Source: Bacteroidales bacterium (GTDB lineage Bacteria; Bacteroidota; Bacteroidia; Bacteroidales; UBA6680). Taken from it: DNA of 33,444 bases. Within the stretch, counting starts at the first letter, position 1, and each line of letters starts with the position of its first letter. Below, in pieces: positions 15,296-23,222 of this stretch. Below the pieces are notes generated by a model. The model was not told where the DNA came from and ran no database searches. It saw only the letters and a program-made list of their open reading frames with translations. Position numbers and translations under genes: made by a program. The stretch lies in the NCBI GenBank assembly GCA_016926405.1, contig JAFGOQ010000203.1:1-33444 (forward strand), in the 5' to 3' direction.

Positions 15296-16162
15296 ATGCC
15301 AACAAGTAATTTGTATTTTGAAGAGGGTAAAACCATAAATTGTGGAGGTCAACTGATAGACTTTTCGAGTCCAAAGATAATGGGGATTTTAAATGTAACT
15401 CCCGATTCGTTTTATGATGGAGGAAAATATTGCAGCGACGAAGAAATTACCAATCGTGCAAAAGAGATAATAGCTGAAGGAGCCGATATTATTGACATTG
15501 GAGCATACAGTAGCCGTCCTGGAGCAAAAGATATTTCGGAGCAGGAAGAGTCTGAAATTATTTTTAATGCTCTTTCTATTGTGCGAAGAGAATTCCCCGA
15601 TGCAATAATTTCTGTCGATACTTTTAGAGCATCTATTGCCGATAAAGCTATTACCAATTTTGACGTACAGATAATTAACGACATTTCGGCTGGCGAAGCA
15701 GATGAAGAGATGTTTAACATTATTGCAAAACATAATGTTCCGTATATTATTATGCATATGCAGGGAACACCTCAAACAATGCAACAAAATCCTACATACG
15801 ACAATGTATCGTTAGACATTGTTAAGTATTTCTCTAACAAGGTTGATAAACTTCGATTAATGGGAGTTAACGATATTGTTATCGATCCAGGCTTTGGTTT
15901 TGGAAAAACTATAGAACACAATTATCAGTTGCTAAAGAACCTTAACCATTTTAAAGTACTTAACTTACCAATATTGGCTGGATTAAGCAGAAAATCTATG
16001 CTTTACAAACCTTTAAACCTTACAGCTAACGATGCTTTAACAGCCACAATATCGGCTAATACAATAGCTATCCTTAACGGTGCAAACATTTTACGTGTTC
16101 ACGACGTTAAACAAGCTGTAGAGTCGGTTAAACTAGTTGGTCTTTATAATTCGTTTAATTAA
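15296..16162 (+). CDS. folP: Dihydropteroate synthase
   Basis: 288 residues. The pterin and pyrophosphate-binding blocks are clear: MGILNVTPDSFYDGGK (29-44), ADIIDIGAYSSRPGA, NDISAGEADEEM, YIIMHMQGTPQTMQ, DIVIDPGFGFGKT, LAGLSRKS, and the C-terminal RVHDV. It condenses p-aminobenzoate with 6-hydroxymethyl-dihydropterin pyrophosphate in folate synthesis and is the sulfonamide target. It is followed by cdaA after only 5 bp, so it shares its transcript with the diadenylate cyclase gene. The folP-cdaA pairing is, to my knowledge, common in Bacteroidota. Confidence 0.97.
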   Translation: MPTSNLYFEEGKTINCGGQLIDFSSPKIMGILNVTPDSFYDGGKYCSDEEITNRAKEIIAEGADIIDIGAYSSRPGAKDISEQEESEIIFNALSIVRREFPDAIISVDTFRASIADKAITNFDVQIINDISAGEADEEMFNIIAKHNVPYIIMHMQGTPQTMQQNPTYDNVSLDIVKYFSNKVDKLRLMGVNDIVIDPGFGFGKTIEHNYQLLKNLNHFKVLNLPILAGLSRKSMLYKPLNLTANDALTATISANTIAILNGANILRVHDVKQAVESVKLVGLYNSFN

Positions 16163-16167
16163 TAAGA

Positions 16168-16962
16168 ATGATTACAGCATTTATAAGTTTACGATTTTTA
16201 GATTTAGTTGACATTCTTATTGTCGCATTCCTTTTATATCAGGTTTATCTGCTAATAAAGGGGTCGCCAGCTATAAATATTTTTTCTGGAATATTCATTC
16301 TTTACCTATTATGGCTCGTTGTTAGAGCGCTTAATATGGAGCTTTTAGGATCAATCCTTGGACAAGTTATTGGGGTTGGTGTTCTAGCAATAATCATACT
16401 CTTTCAGCAAGAAATACGTAAATTTTTAATTGTAATAGGTACTCAATATGTTAAGCGTAACAAGTTATCGGTAAACCGATTTCTTATTCTACTTCGTCAG
16501 AAAAGCGGAACAACAACGGTGGGCAACTTCGATGCTTCTCCAATTGTTAACGCATGTATAAATATGTCGTCAAGCAACACAGGTGCATTAATTGCTATTA
16601 CCAGAAATTCAGATCTCTCGATGTATGGCATTAACGGTGTTGAACTTGATGCAAAACTTACCCCTGCCATTTTAGAGAGCATCTTCTTTAAAAACAGTCC
16701 TCTACACGATGGTGCCGTTTTTATAACGGGGAATAAAGTACAAGCTGCTCGATGTGTTCTCCCAATATCATCGAAACTAAACTTACCAGATCAGTACGGA
16801 ATGCGCCATAGAGCAGCATTAGGGCTCAGCGAAGAGACTGATGCCGTTATAGTTATTGTTTCGGAAGAGACAGGTAAGATATCAATAGTTGAAAATGGTA
16901 ATGTTTTTTACGATATTTCGTCGGCAGAGCTTATGCACACGTTAAATAAGATTATGAACTAA
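16168..16962 (+). CDS. cdaA: Diadenylate cyclase CdaA
   Basis: 264 residues. Three N-terminal membrane segments (about 13-30, 36-54, 62-80) precede a linker and a DAC domain. The catalytic motifs are D181-G182-A183 in HDGAVFI and R213-H214-R215 in MRHRAALGLSEETDA. It condenses two ATP to c-di-AMP at the inner face of the membrane. In Firmicutes this nucleotide controls potassium and osmolyte uptake; here the next gene, abutting without a gap, encodes a mechanosensitive channel, so a link to turgor control is plausible. No CdaR or GlmM gene follows, unlike the Firmicutes cdaA-cdaR-glmM operon. Confidence 0.96.
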   Translation: MITAFISLRFLDLVDILIVAFLLYQVYLLIKGSPAINIFSGIFILYLLWLVVRALNMELLGSILGQVIGVGVLAIIILFQQEIRKFLIVIGTQYVKRNKLSVNRFLILLRQKSGTTTVGNFDASPIVNACINMSSSNTGALIAITRNSDLSMYGINGVELDAKLTPAILESIFFKNSPLHDGAVFITGNKVQAARCVLPISSKLNLPDQYGMRHRAALGLSEETDAVIVIVSEETGKISIVENGNVFYDISSAELMHTLNKIMN

Positions 16963-17799
16963 ATGAACATAAAAGAGGCTTTTAAACAAATAATTTATAG
17001 CAACGATTCAATTTCGATATCGGTTACAGATATTTTTATTGTTGCTATAACCATTATTGCTTTATACGTCTCTTTAAAACTTCTTAGCAAGATTCTAACA
17101 AAGAAGGTTCACGAAAAAAAACTCGACGAAGGTAAAACCCATTCAATATTTATTTTCTTTAGATACTTAGTATGGCTAATTTTCTTCGTTGCCGTTCTAG
17201 AAAGTGTTGGAGTTAAACTTTCGTTACTTTTTGCTGGTTCGGCAGCTCTACTTGTTGGTGTTGGTATTGGACTACAGAAGCTTTTTAAAGATGTTATTTC
17301 GGGAATATTAATTCTTTTTGAAGGCAGCATTAAAATCAACGAGGTTATTGAAATTGATGGTCAAGTAGGACAAATAGAGAGCATTAAATTACGAACATCG
17401 AGAATGCGCACTCGCGATAATATTCTACTTATCATACCAAACTCTAGATTTATAGAAAGCGAAGTTATTAATTGGAGCGAGGCCGATAAAAAAACACGAT
17501 TCTTTGTTGAAGTTGGTGTTGATTATTCTTGCGACACTAAAAAAGTAAAAGAGATTCTTTATAATATTGCTTTAGAAAATATTAATGTTTTTAAATCTCC
17601 CGAACCATTCGTCAGATTATCGGACTTTGGTGATTCAGCTCTTGTTTTTAGACTATATTTTTGGACCGACCAGAACTTCTTAATAGAAAATATTAAGAGT
17701 GATTTACGATTTAACATTATCGAAAAATTCCGCTCAAACAATATTACTATTCCATTTCCACAGCGTGATTTGCATGTTAAAAGTCAAGTAGATATTTAA
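16963..17799 (+). CDS. MscS-family mechanosensitive channel
   Basis: 278 residues, like the small MscS type. Three membrane segments lie at about 17-42, 58-78 and 82-120. The third, pore-lining helix is the Gly/Ala-rich FAGSAALLVGVGIGLQ followed by KLFKDVISGILILFEG. The beta domain follows (INEVIEIDGQVGQIESIKLRTSRMRT, then IIPNSRF) and an alpha/beta C-terminal vestibule ends at LHVKSQVDI. It should open under membrane tension to release solutes. Its ATG immediately follows the cdaA TAA, so expression is very likely coupled with c-di-AMP synthesis. No extra ligand-binding domain is seen, so direct c-di-AMP control is not indicated by the sequence. Confidence 0.93.
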   Translation: MNIKEAFKQIIYSNDSISISVTDIFIVAITIIALYVSLKLLSKILTKKVHEKKLDEGKTHSIFIFFRYLVWLIFFVAVLESVGVKLSLLFAGSAALLVGVGIGLQKLFKDVISGILILFEGSIKINEVIEIDGQVGQIESIKLRTSRMRTRDNILLIIPNSRFIESEVINWSEADKKTRFFVEVGVDYSCDTKKVKEILYNIALENINVFKSPEPFVRLSDFGDSALVFRLYFWTDQNFLIENIKSDLRFNIIEKFRSNNITIPFPQRDLHVKSQVDI

Positions 17800-17840
17800 G
17801 TTTTTGAAAAAACAATCTGTAATTTGCTGCTATTCCAAAA

Positions 17841-18296
17841 TCAAACAACACCAGCCATTTTTTGGTAAAATATTCCATAATAATAAAATCTAATGGCCGA
17901 AAGAAACAAAGGAATCCCCATTGTTACATAAATTATTATTAGATACTCTGATGACAATACTCCCGATTTACGAATCAATATTCCACTAGTAATCATTATT
18001 GCCATTAATATATAACTTCTTAAGCTAAAAAATGAAAACAAACATGGTTTATCATTTTCAAGCTCAATAATTCGGCGTGTATGTTTTAATGATAACTTAG
18101 CAAACATCATTATAAAAAACAGTACCCCTCCAGCTACACTTAACAAAACTTTAATCATTAAAAAGTTTTTCACATCGTACGACATTAAAAAACCTTTATA
18201 AAGCAACATACTACCAGCAAAAGTCCAAACAAAAGCAGCTATAAAAAGCAGTATACGCTTAGTTCCCTTTGGCTTTAGTGTTTGAATAACATCCAT
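17841..18296 (-). CDS. Small integral membrane protein of unknown function (151 aa)
   Basis: 151 residues with four predicted membrane segments (about 16-34, 45-66, 91-108, 117-137). The loops are basic (KLSLKHTRRIIELENDK between segments 2 and 3). There is no signal peptide, enzyme motif or conserved charged residue inside a segment that would suggest a transporter. I recognise the general pattern from uncharacterised Bacteroidota proteins but can give no function. It is convergent with the MscS gene, with a 41-bp gap and no clear terminator, and has a promoter-like element just upstream (18317-18351). Confidence 0.75.
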   Translation of the reverse strand: MDVIQTLKPKGTKRILLFIAAFVWTFAGSMLLYKGFLMSYDVKNFLMIKVLLSVAGGVLFFIMMFAKLSLKHTRRIIELENDKPCLFSFFSLRSYILMAIMITSGILIRKSGVLSSEYLIIIYVTMGIPLFLSAIRFYYYGIFYQKMAGVV

Positions 18297-18316
18297 TATA
18301 TTAAATTAATTTTAGG

Positions 18317-18351
18317 CAAAGTTACCTCTTTATTTTTCTAAGAATTACAAA
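18317..18351 (-). promoter_or_regulatory. Promoter-like pair for the small membrane protein gene
   Basis: On the - strand TAACTTTG (18324-18317) fits the -7 consensus TAnnTTTG. TTTG (18351-18348) could be the -33, though the spacer of 23 bp is slightly long. The start codon at 18296 is about 20 bp downstream. Confidence 0.4.
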
Positions 18352-18441
18352 TTGAAATTTTAACAGGTAAAAAACATTAAAACAGAACAAATGTTTACAA
18401 ACAAATTCTTGCCTTTAAGGGACTATCTCAAAAAGAGACAT

Positions 18442-18483
18442 CGTTCTAGGTTAAACCGACATAAACGTGAAATTTAACCAACG
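18442..18483. other. Bulged hairpin beside an IS-end-like sequence
   Basis: CGTT (18442-18445) plus GGTTAAA (18449-18455) pair with TTTAACC (18473-18479) plus AACG (18480-18483), an 11-bp stem with a 3-nt bulge. Just to the left, GGGACTATCTCAAAAAGAGA resembles the terminal sequences of some insertion sequences. No transposase gene or matching opposite end is visible, so any element here would be a remnant. Confidence 0.3.
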
Positions 18484-18704
18484 TCCTTTTTTATTAAGAT
18501 AAGCAAGTGGTCTTCCTGATAGCGTATTGAGAATGTTTTTTCATTTGTAGTATGGAACTCGCATTTAATAGTCATTGACTTCGTCGATCTATCGATTCTC
18601 GCGTGTATAAAAACCTTTCTCATGCTTAGTTCATTAAGCATAAGTTTTATCCGCAATACGAGTAATAATAAAAATGATTCTACCTTATTCGAGAACATAA
18701 CCAT
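18474..18704 (-). CDS. Doubtful 76-codon frame
   Basis: A frame of up to 76 residues, or about 50 from the internal Met in SMRKVFIHARIDR. The C-terminal part (TIKCEFHTTNEKTFSIRYQ, then LLILIKKDVG) could be a small beta-rich protein. There is no recognisable domain, no signal, and no promoter or ribosome-binding evidence. Its stop codon lies within the hairpin at 18442-18483. It may be chance, or part of a decayed element. Confidence 0.22.
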   Translation of the reverse strand: MVMFSNKVESFLLLLVLRIKLMLNELSMRKVFIHARIDRSTKSMTIKCEFHTTNEKTFSIRYQEDHLLILIKKDVG

Positions 18705-18741
18705 TAAAAGAATATTTTCACCAACAACTTTACTTGGTAAA

Positions 18742-18776
18742 AAAGCAAATACCTAGAGCTATCACCCTAGGTATAA
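18742..18776 (-). terminator. Terminator-like hairpin after the TonB receptor gene
   Basis: ATACCTAG (18749-18756) pairs with CTAGGTAT (18767-18774). On the - strand it is followed by TTGCTTTTTT. It lies about 95 bp beyond the receptor's stop codon. Confidence 0.5.
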
Positions 18777-18869
18777 ATAATTAAGCACTGAAATTATTTT
18801 TAATTAATACTTGTAATAATACAAATAACAGCAGTACTACTCTTAATATTGTTAGCTGTTTCTATAATT

Positions 18870-21269
18870 TTAAAAATTCAACATTAAGCTAGCCACAAGA
18901 TTACGTCCAGGAGCAACAATACCCGACGAATATGGACGATAACGCTTATCCAAAATATTTTCTAATGCTGTATTCAAGTACAAATTCTTAGACACATTAT
19001 ATCTAACACGCAAATTTAACGTATACCATGCAGGACAATACGGGTTTCCATTTGTATCTATAGCATACATATAAAATTTATCTTGTTCCGAAGGCGCCAG
19101 ATTTTCATTAGAAATCTCACCGTTATAAACAGCATAAAAATCGAATTTAAAATCCCTCACACTATACAATAGATGTGTTGAACCAAATAGAGGAGCTGCA
19201 TGACGCAATGGCACTCCACCTTTCTCCTCTCCTTTTGTAATTGTAAGGTTCGATTTCATTGCAAAATTATCTGTAATGTCAATATTCAAAGCAATATCAG
19301 CACCATATACAGTAGCATAATCTGCATTAACAACAGCCTGTACTCTTCGTAAATCACCATCGTAATCGAAAAATTCTTGACCTTGCCAAGTAAAATCTCC
19401 CCGCACCATAGCATTATCCAAGAATGAATAAAAAACACCTGCATAAATATTAACTCTATTAAATAGTTTTTTATTTATACCTGCATCAATGCTGTAAATA
19501 TATTCGGGAACAAGATCGTAATTAGGAACAATAAGAGCATCGTTATCATAACCAAAAACCTTTGCTAAATCGTCGATATTTGGAGCACGATAACCAGTTG
19601 AGAAATTTACACTTAAAGATGTAGTTTTGCTTTTATTCCATGCCAATCCAAGACTTCCGTTAACCGAACTCATATCCTGATTTACATTATCAGTAATAAA
19701 AGGAAACGACTCAACAAGTTCGGGTTTTGGCAAATAAGTAGAAATATAACTATATCGTAAAGCACTATTTAAAAATAGTTTTTGACTTAACTCGTACTTA
19801 TAATTCAAATAAGAGGAAACACTATTAACTACCGAGCCATCGGGATAACGCGAATCGGTTACTTTTGATTTCCCCGTTGTTACATTTAACTTATCAGCTA
19901 CAGAACCAACATTATTGTATAAGTATTCTGCCCCATAAAATAATGTTCCTTTATCTGATAGTTTTTTATCTAAGTCTATATTAAAAGAAACAATATCTAC
20001 ACTTTCATTTTGATTCCGCAGCTCGGTCTTATTAAGTTTTCTATCGTGACGACTCTCTTTATAGTTCTGGTAGGCTACAATGGTATTAAAGCTATCAAAC
20101 AATAAAGAGTTACTTTTATGATTAACAGATACATTTGTCATTAACCATTGTTGTGGTCCATAATACCACTGAGCATAAACAGGAACATAATTTTTTTCCT
20201 GCACCAATCTATCGTAACGAGGAATATCGGAGGTAGTAGAATAAATAACTCCAGCCTCAATATTCCACTTTTCAGATGGGCGGTATCTAAATTTCTGTAA
20301 TAAGTTAAGTTGATTATAACCTGATGATAGCTGCTTTTCAGTATCGCTATTATCTAAAACTTTATCTATACCATTTTCGGTAATAACATAATGTGGTTTT
20401 AAATATTCATCAGGGCCATTACTTCCCATAACAAGATCACCAAATTTACTATAAGAGACAGAAGTTGCGTAAGCCAATTTTTTCCATCCACCAGTGTGGG
20501 CAACCGAATATGTTTGCTCATTATTTGCTGATGAATATCGGGTCAATGCCTTTGTTGAAAATCGAGCATTCTCGGTAGTTGAAAGTCGAGGCTTAAGAGT
20601 ATGAAAATCCATTACACCACCAATAGCATCGCTACCATATATAACCGATCCTGGGCCAAAAACAACTTCTGCATTTTCTACTGCATTTGGATCAACATTA
20701 ATCACATTCTGTAAATTACCACTACGATAAATAGCATTATTCATACGAACACCATCAACAACAATAAGAACACGATTGGCAGCAAATCCTCGTATCATAG
20801 GGCTTCCACCACCCAACTGACTTTTCTGAACAAATACCGCCCCTGTATTAGCAAGCATATCGGCAGCTGTTTGAGGGTTAGAAACAGCTATTTCTGTTGG
20901 TTTAATACTTACAATACGCACAGGCACCTCGCTCCCCTGCTGCTCCCACTTATTTGAAGAGACAACAACTTCGTCGAGCATAAAAACTGTTTCCGAAAGA
21001 GCAACAACATAATCATCCTTTTTTATCTGATCGATACTCAACGAATAATCCTTATAGGAGTAATGCCGAAAAGATATAATGTTAGCACCCACAAACAACG
21101 ATAAATCAGCACTACCAGTTGAATCAGTATAAACCGAAAAATCGGAACTATAAACATGTACTCCTTCAATAGGCAAACCTGTTGCTTTATCGACAACAGT
21201 GAGTGTTTGAGCAGAAATAGTCAAAAGACTAACAAAAAGCCCAACGAATAGATAAATAAGCTTATTCAT
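18870..21269 (-). CDS. TonB-dependent outer membrane receptor, heme/hemoglobin type
   Basis: 799 residues. A signal peptide (1-20) is followed by a CarboxypepD-regulatory-like beta domain (22-100; ATGLPIEGVHVYSSD), which is typical of Bacteroidota receptors. A plug domain (about 118-225) contains GGGSPMIRGF and VDGVRMNNAIYR, a pattern I associate with the hemoglobin/heme/lactoferrin receptor branch. A 22-strand barrel runs to the C-terminus, with the terminal aromatic residue of outer membrane proteins (LVASLMLNF). It would import a ligand, plausibly heme or another iron source, using TonB energy. The substrate is inferred from the plug pattern only. There is no SusD partner. A perfect 17-bp palindrome 20 bp upstream (21289-21305) may be a regulatory site. 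Confidence 0.9.
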   Translation of the reverse strand: MNKLIYLFVGLFVSLLTISAQTLTVVDKATGLPIEGVHVYSSDFSVYTDSTGSADLSLFVGANIISFRHYSYKDYSLSIDQIKKDDYVVALSETVFMLDEVVVSSNKWEQQGSEVPVRIVSIKPTEIAVSNPQTAADMLANTGAVFVQKSQLGGGSPMIRGFAANRVLIVVDGVRMNNAIYRSGNLQNVINVDPNAVENAEVVFGPGSVIYGSDAIGGVMDFHTLKPRLSTTENARFSTKALTRYSSANNEQTYSVAHTGGWKKLAYATSVSYSKFGDLVMGSNGPDEYLKPHYVITENGIDKVLDNSDTEKQLSSGYNQLNLLQKFRYRPSEKWNIEAGVIYSTTSDIPRYDRLVQEKNYVPVYAQWYYGPQQWLMTNVSVNHKSNSLLFDSFNTIVAYQNYKESRHDRKLNKTELRNQNESVDIVSFNIDLDKKLSDKGTLFYGAEYLYNNVGSVADKLNVTTGKSKVTDSRYPDGSVVNSVSSYLNYKYELSQKLFLNSALRYSYISTYLPKPELVESFPFITDNVNQDMSSVNGSLGLAWNKSKTTSLSVNFSTGYRAPNIDDLAKVFGYDNDALIVPNYDLVPEYIYSIDAGINKKLFNRVNIYAGVFYSFLDNAMVRGDFTWQGQEFFDYDGDLRRVQAVVNADYATVYGADIALNIDITDNFAMKSNLTITKGEEKGGVPLRHAAPLFGSTHLLYSVRDFKFDFYAVYNGEISNENLAPSEQDKFYMYAIDTNGNPYCPAWYTLNLRVRYNVSKNLYLNTALENILDKRYRPYSSGIVAPGRNLVASLMLNF

Positions 21270-21288
21270 AAATGATGTATAAATATTT

Positions 21289-21305
21289 TAGAAAATTATT
21301 TTCTA
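21289..21305. promoter_or_regulatory. Palindrome upstream of the TonB receptor gene
   Basis: TAGAAAA-TTA-TTTTCTA, a perfect 7-bp inverted repeat with 3-bp centre, 20 bp before the receptor start codon. The same half-site recurs as TTTTCTA-ACA-TAGAAAA at 21344-21360, overlapping the stop region of the next gene. It could be an operator; it is AT-rich, so chance is not excluded. Confidence 0.4.
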
Positions 21306-21340
21306 TTAAGCTATCAAATTCTTTGCCAACAAAGGCTAAA

Positions 21341-21937
21341 CTATTTTCTAACATAGAAAAATACAGATAATAACAATACCATACACACTGCTATTTTTAA
21401 AAGTATAGATGTAAAAAAGATACCCAAAACAGCAACTAATAGAGTTAAAATAAAATATAATGGATATTTTTTCTGAATCTTAATATCACCAAAATCGATA
21501 TACTTAAACACCTTATCCTCCATATCAAGAAGTATTACTCCATCGCATTGCAAAGCATGATAATACTCCAATATCTGACGTCGAGTAGACGAATTGTTAA
21601 TTGATGGCGCCGAACTGCCCGTTTTTACCTCTACAATATATACCATTCCATCTTTTTCGGCAACATAATCTGTTACAAGCTTTATTGCTACAGGATTTTG
21701 ATTCTCGTATATAGTATATGAATGCTCTTCCTGTTTCGATATTATTGAAAATCCATTCTTCTGAAGAAAACGCTCAGCCTCCTGCTCTCCTTTATATCCG
21801 CGTTTTATACGTTTATTATGTTTATACGAGTTAACTTTGCTAGTAATCCAATATTTAAGCACTATAATAAAAAGAAGAGCTATTATAAAATATAGCCCTA
21901 TTTTCTCTAATAACGATAAGTCAAACAAATCGTGCAT
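21341..21937 (-). CDS. Membrane-anchored PD-(D/E)XK nuclease-like protein
   Basis: 198 residues. A membrane segment (about 14-30) is followed by a basic stretch (KHNKRIKRGYK), then a domain with the layout of PD-(D/E)XK nucleases: E51 in GYKGEQEAERFL, D90 in VTDYVAEKDG, and E103-x-K105 in VYIVEVKTG. A further ILEYYHAL helix and GVILLDM strand fit the fold. Two hydrophobic helices (about 155-172 and 178-195) end the protein, so the nuclease-like part is between membrane anchors and probably cytosolic. Relatives include NERD/RecB-like and Holliday-resolvase-like proteins. DNA cleavage is inferred, not shown. It is separated from the DUF4105 gene by 3 bp and is surely co-transcribed with it. Confidence 0.75.
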   Translation of the reverse strand: MHDLFDLSLLEKIGLYFIIALLFIIVLKYWITSKVNSYKHNKRIKRGYKGEQEAERFLQKNGFSIISKQEEHSYTIYENQNPVAIKLVTDYVAEKDGMVYIVEVKTGSSAPSINNSSTRRQILEYYHALQCDGVILLDMEDKVFKYIDFGDIKIQKKYPLYFILTLLVAVLGIFFTSILLKIAVCMVLLLSVFFYVRK

Positions 21938-21940
21938 AAC

Positions 21941-23122
21941 CTACTCTTTGATATGATTAAAATTACCCTCTATCCTCTTAATAATTCTAACCACAAAAAT
22001 CAAAAGTAGAGGAAAAGCTGCCGTGTTAAACGACTGAGGAGCAAACCACCAAAAAACAGTCATTAAAATAATTATCATAGACATGCTTTTCTTAATAGTT
22101 CTACCAATTACACCACTACCCTTGAAAAGAAAAACTAGCGACAATGGCGATAACCAAAGAACATTAAGATTACCCCCAAAAGCCTGATGTTCTGTAAAAA
22201 ACCAAAGAAACACCAACAAAAATCCCATTAAAGTATTAATACTCCATAAAACACGCTCAAATACCCAACTTTGGTTTCCTTTTATCCATCCAATAAGGGA
22301 AATGATAAAAACAAGAACAAATAGCATCCAACAGACAAACATTGGCGAAAGCAACCACGAAAAAGAATCATAAGGTTTAAAACGAGATTTATAAACTACT
22401 CTTTGATTTTTGACAATTGGAACCCACTGGTTATTATTAAAAACTTTTGCCGAAGCAAAAATTGATTCTAAATTTTTTGGCAAAAACATTGTCTTTTCAG
22501 CAATAACTTCTTTATCTATTTTATATCCTGTAATAAAATCGATTCCAAATTTTGCCCACTCCATACCTCCTTGCAAGTGAGGCTTAATCATACCACGAAA
22601 TCCTTCATTGCGATAATTCTCTCTATTAATATTTAGATCTAACGAATCGCCAAGTGTTACAGCAAACAAATCATAAACCTTTGTTGCACAATTCTCGTGA
22701 AAATAATCGTACCTATAATTAACATTTTCAGGAAGTAAATTTCTATTTAAATAATCGAAAACCTGTTGCCTTTTCTCAAGTGAGAGATCAAGAATTTGCT
22801 CCGATACTGTTTGATTAGAAATTCTATAACTCAAAACAAATCTATCAAACTCAACAATACCAAGCCTATACAAAAGATTCCCTAAAACAAACCTACCAAC
22901 AAAATTAGGGTCGTTAAAATTAAAAACGCCATAGTTATATACATAATCATACCCCTTAATAGCATCGCTAACACGAATTGCAGAATGACCATAGGTAGAA
23001 TAAATTTCGTCTCCATCATCAACAGTCAATATTGAAACCTGCGATTTATAAGACAGCTGCTGAGCAGACATACTCAATAAAGGTACTATTACAAATAATA
23101 CAAAAGTTAAAAATTTCTTCAT
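21941..23122 (-). CDS. DUF4105 (Lnb N-terminal domain-like) membrane protein
   Basis: 393 residues. A signal peptide (1-20) is followed by a periplasmic DUF4105 domain with the conserved His in YSTYGHSAIR (H46) and Cys in YFHENCATK (H142, C145). Four or five membrane segments fill the C-terminal third (from about 250). The domain is the one found in Enterococcus Lnb, which moves an acyl chain within bacterial lipoproteins to make the lyso form; in that protein the equivalent His and Cys are required. By analogy this could act on lipoproteins or lipids at the outer face of the inner membrane, but Bacteroidota versions are less well understood. Its partner gene downstream encodes the membrane-anchored nuclease-like protein. 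Confidence 0.85.
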   Translation of the reverse strand: MKKFLTFVLFVIVPLLSMSAQQLSYKSQVSILTVDDGDEIYSTYGHSAIRVSDAIKGYDYVYNYGVFNFNDPNFVGRFVLGNLLYRLGIVEFDRFVLSYRISNQTVSEQILDLSLEKRQQVFDYLNRNLLPENVNYRYDYFHENCATKVYDLFAVTLGDSLDLNINRENYRNEGFRGMIKPHLQGGMEWAKFGIDFITGYKIDKEVIAEKTMFLPKNLESIFASAKVFNNNQWVPIVKNQRVVYKSRFKPYDSFSWLLSPMFVCWMLFVLVFIISLIGWIKGNQSWVFERVLWSINTLMGFLLVFLWFFTEHQAFGGNLNVLWLSPLSLVFLFKGSGVIGRTIKKSMSMIIILMTVFWWFAPQSFNTAAFPLLLIFVVRIIKRIEGNFNHIKE

Positions 23123-23176
23123 TGTGGGGCTTAATATTTAAGGTCTAAAAATAACTGAAATAATTGTAAACAGAGA

Positions 23177-23219
23177 CAAAAAAAAAGCTCTTTCGAATTA
23201 ATCAAAAGAGCTCTTTTTT
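23177..23219 (-). terminator. Terminator of the ABC exporter gene
   Basis: On the - strand AGCTCTTTT pairs with AAAGAGCT across about 10 nt, followed by nine T. It begins within 10 bp of the stop codon at 23223. Confidence 0.8.
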
Positions 23220-23222
23220 TTA

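Larger units (their letters stand above)
18297..18869. other. Mostly non-coding region with hairpins and one doubtful frame
   Basis: This stretch holds the promoter-like element of the small membrane protein, then an unusual block (18419-18483) with GGGACTATCTCAAAAAGAGA and an 11-bp bulged hairpin. A doubtful 76-codon frame (18474-18704) and the terminator-like hairpin of the TonB receptor gene (18742-18776) follow. Confidence 0.5.

Noticed and set aside
16497-16682. Antisense frames inside cdaA, folP, purB and others
   Set aside because: They lie entirely within strongly recognised genes and have no domains or start signals of their own.
21289-21305. Fur box before the TonB receptor
   Set aside because: The palindrome TAGAAAA-TTA-TTTTCTA does not match the GATAATGATTATC-type Fur site; kept only as an unassigned palindrome.
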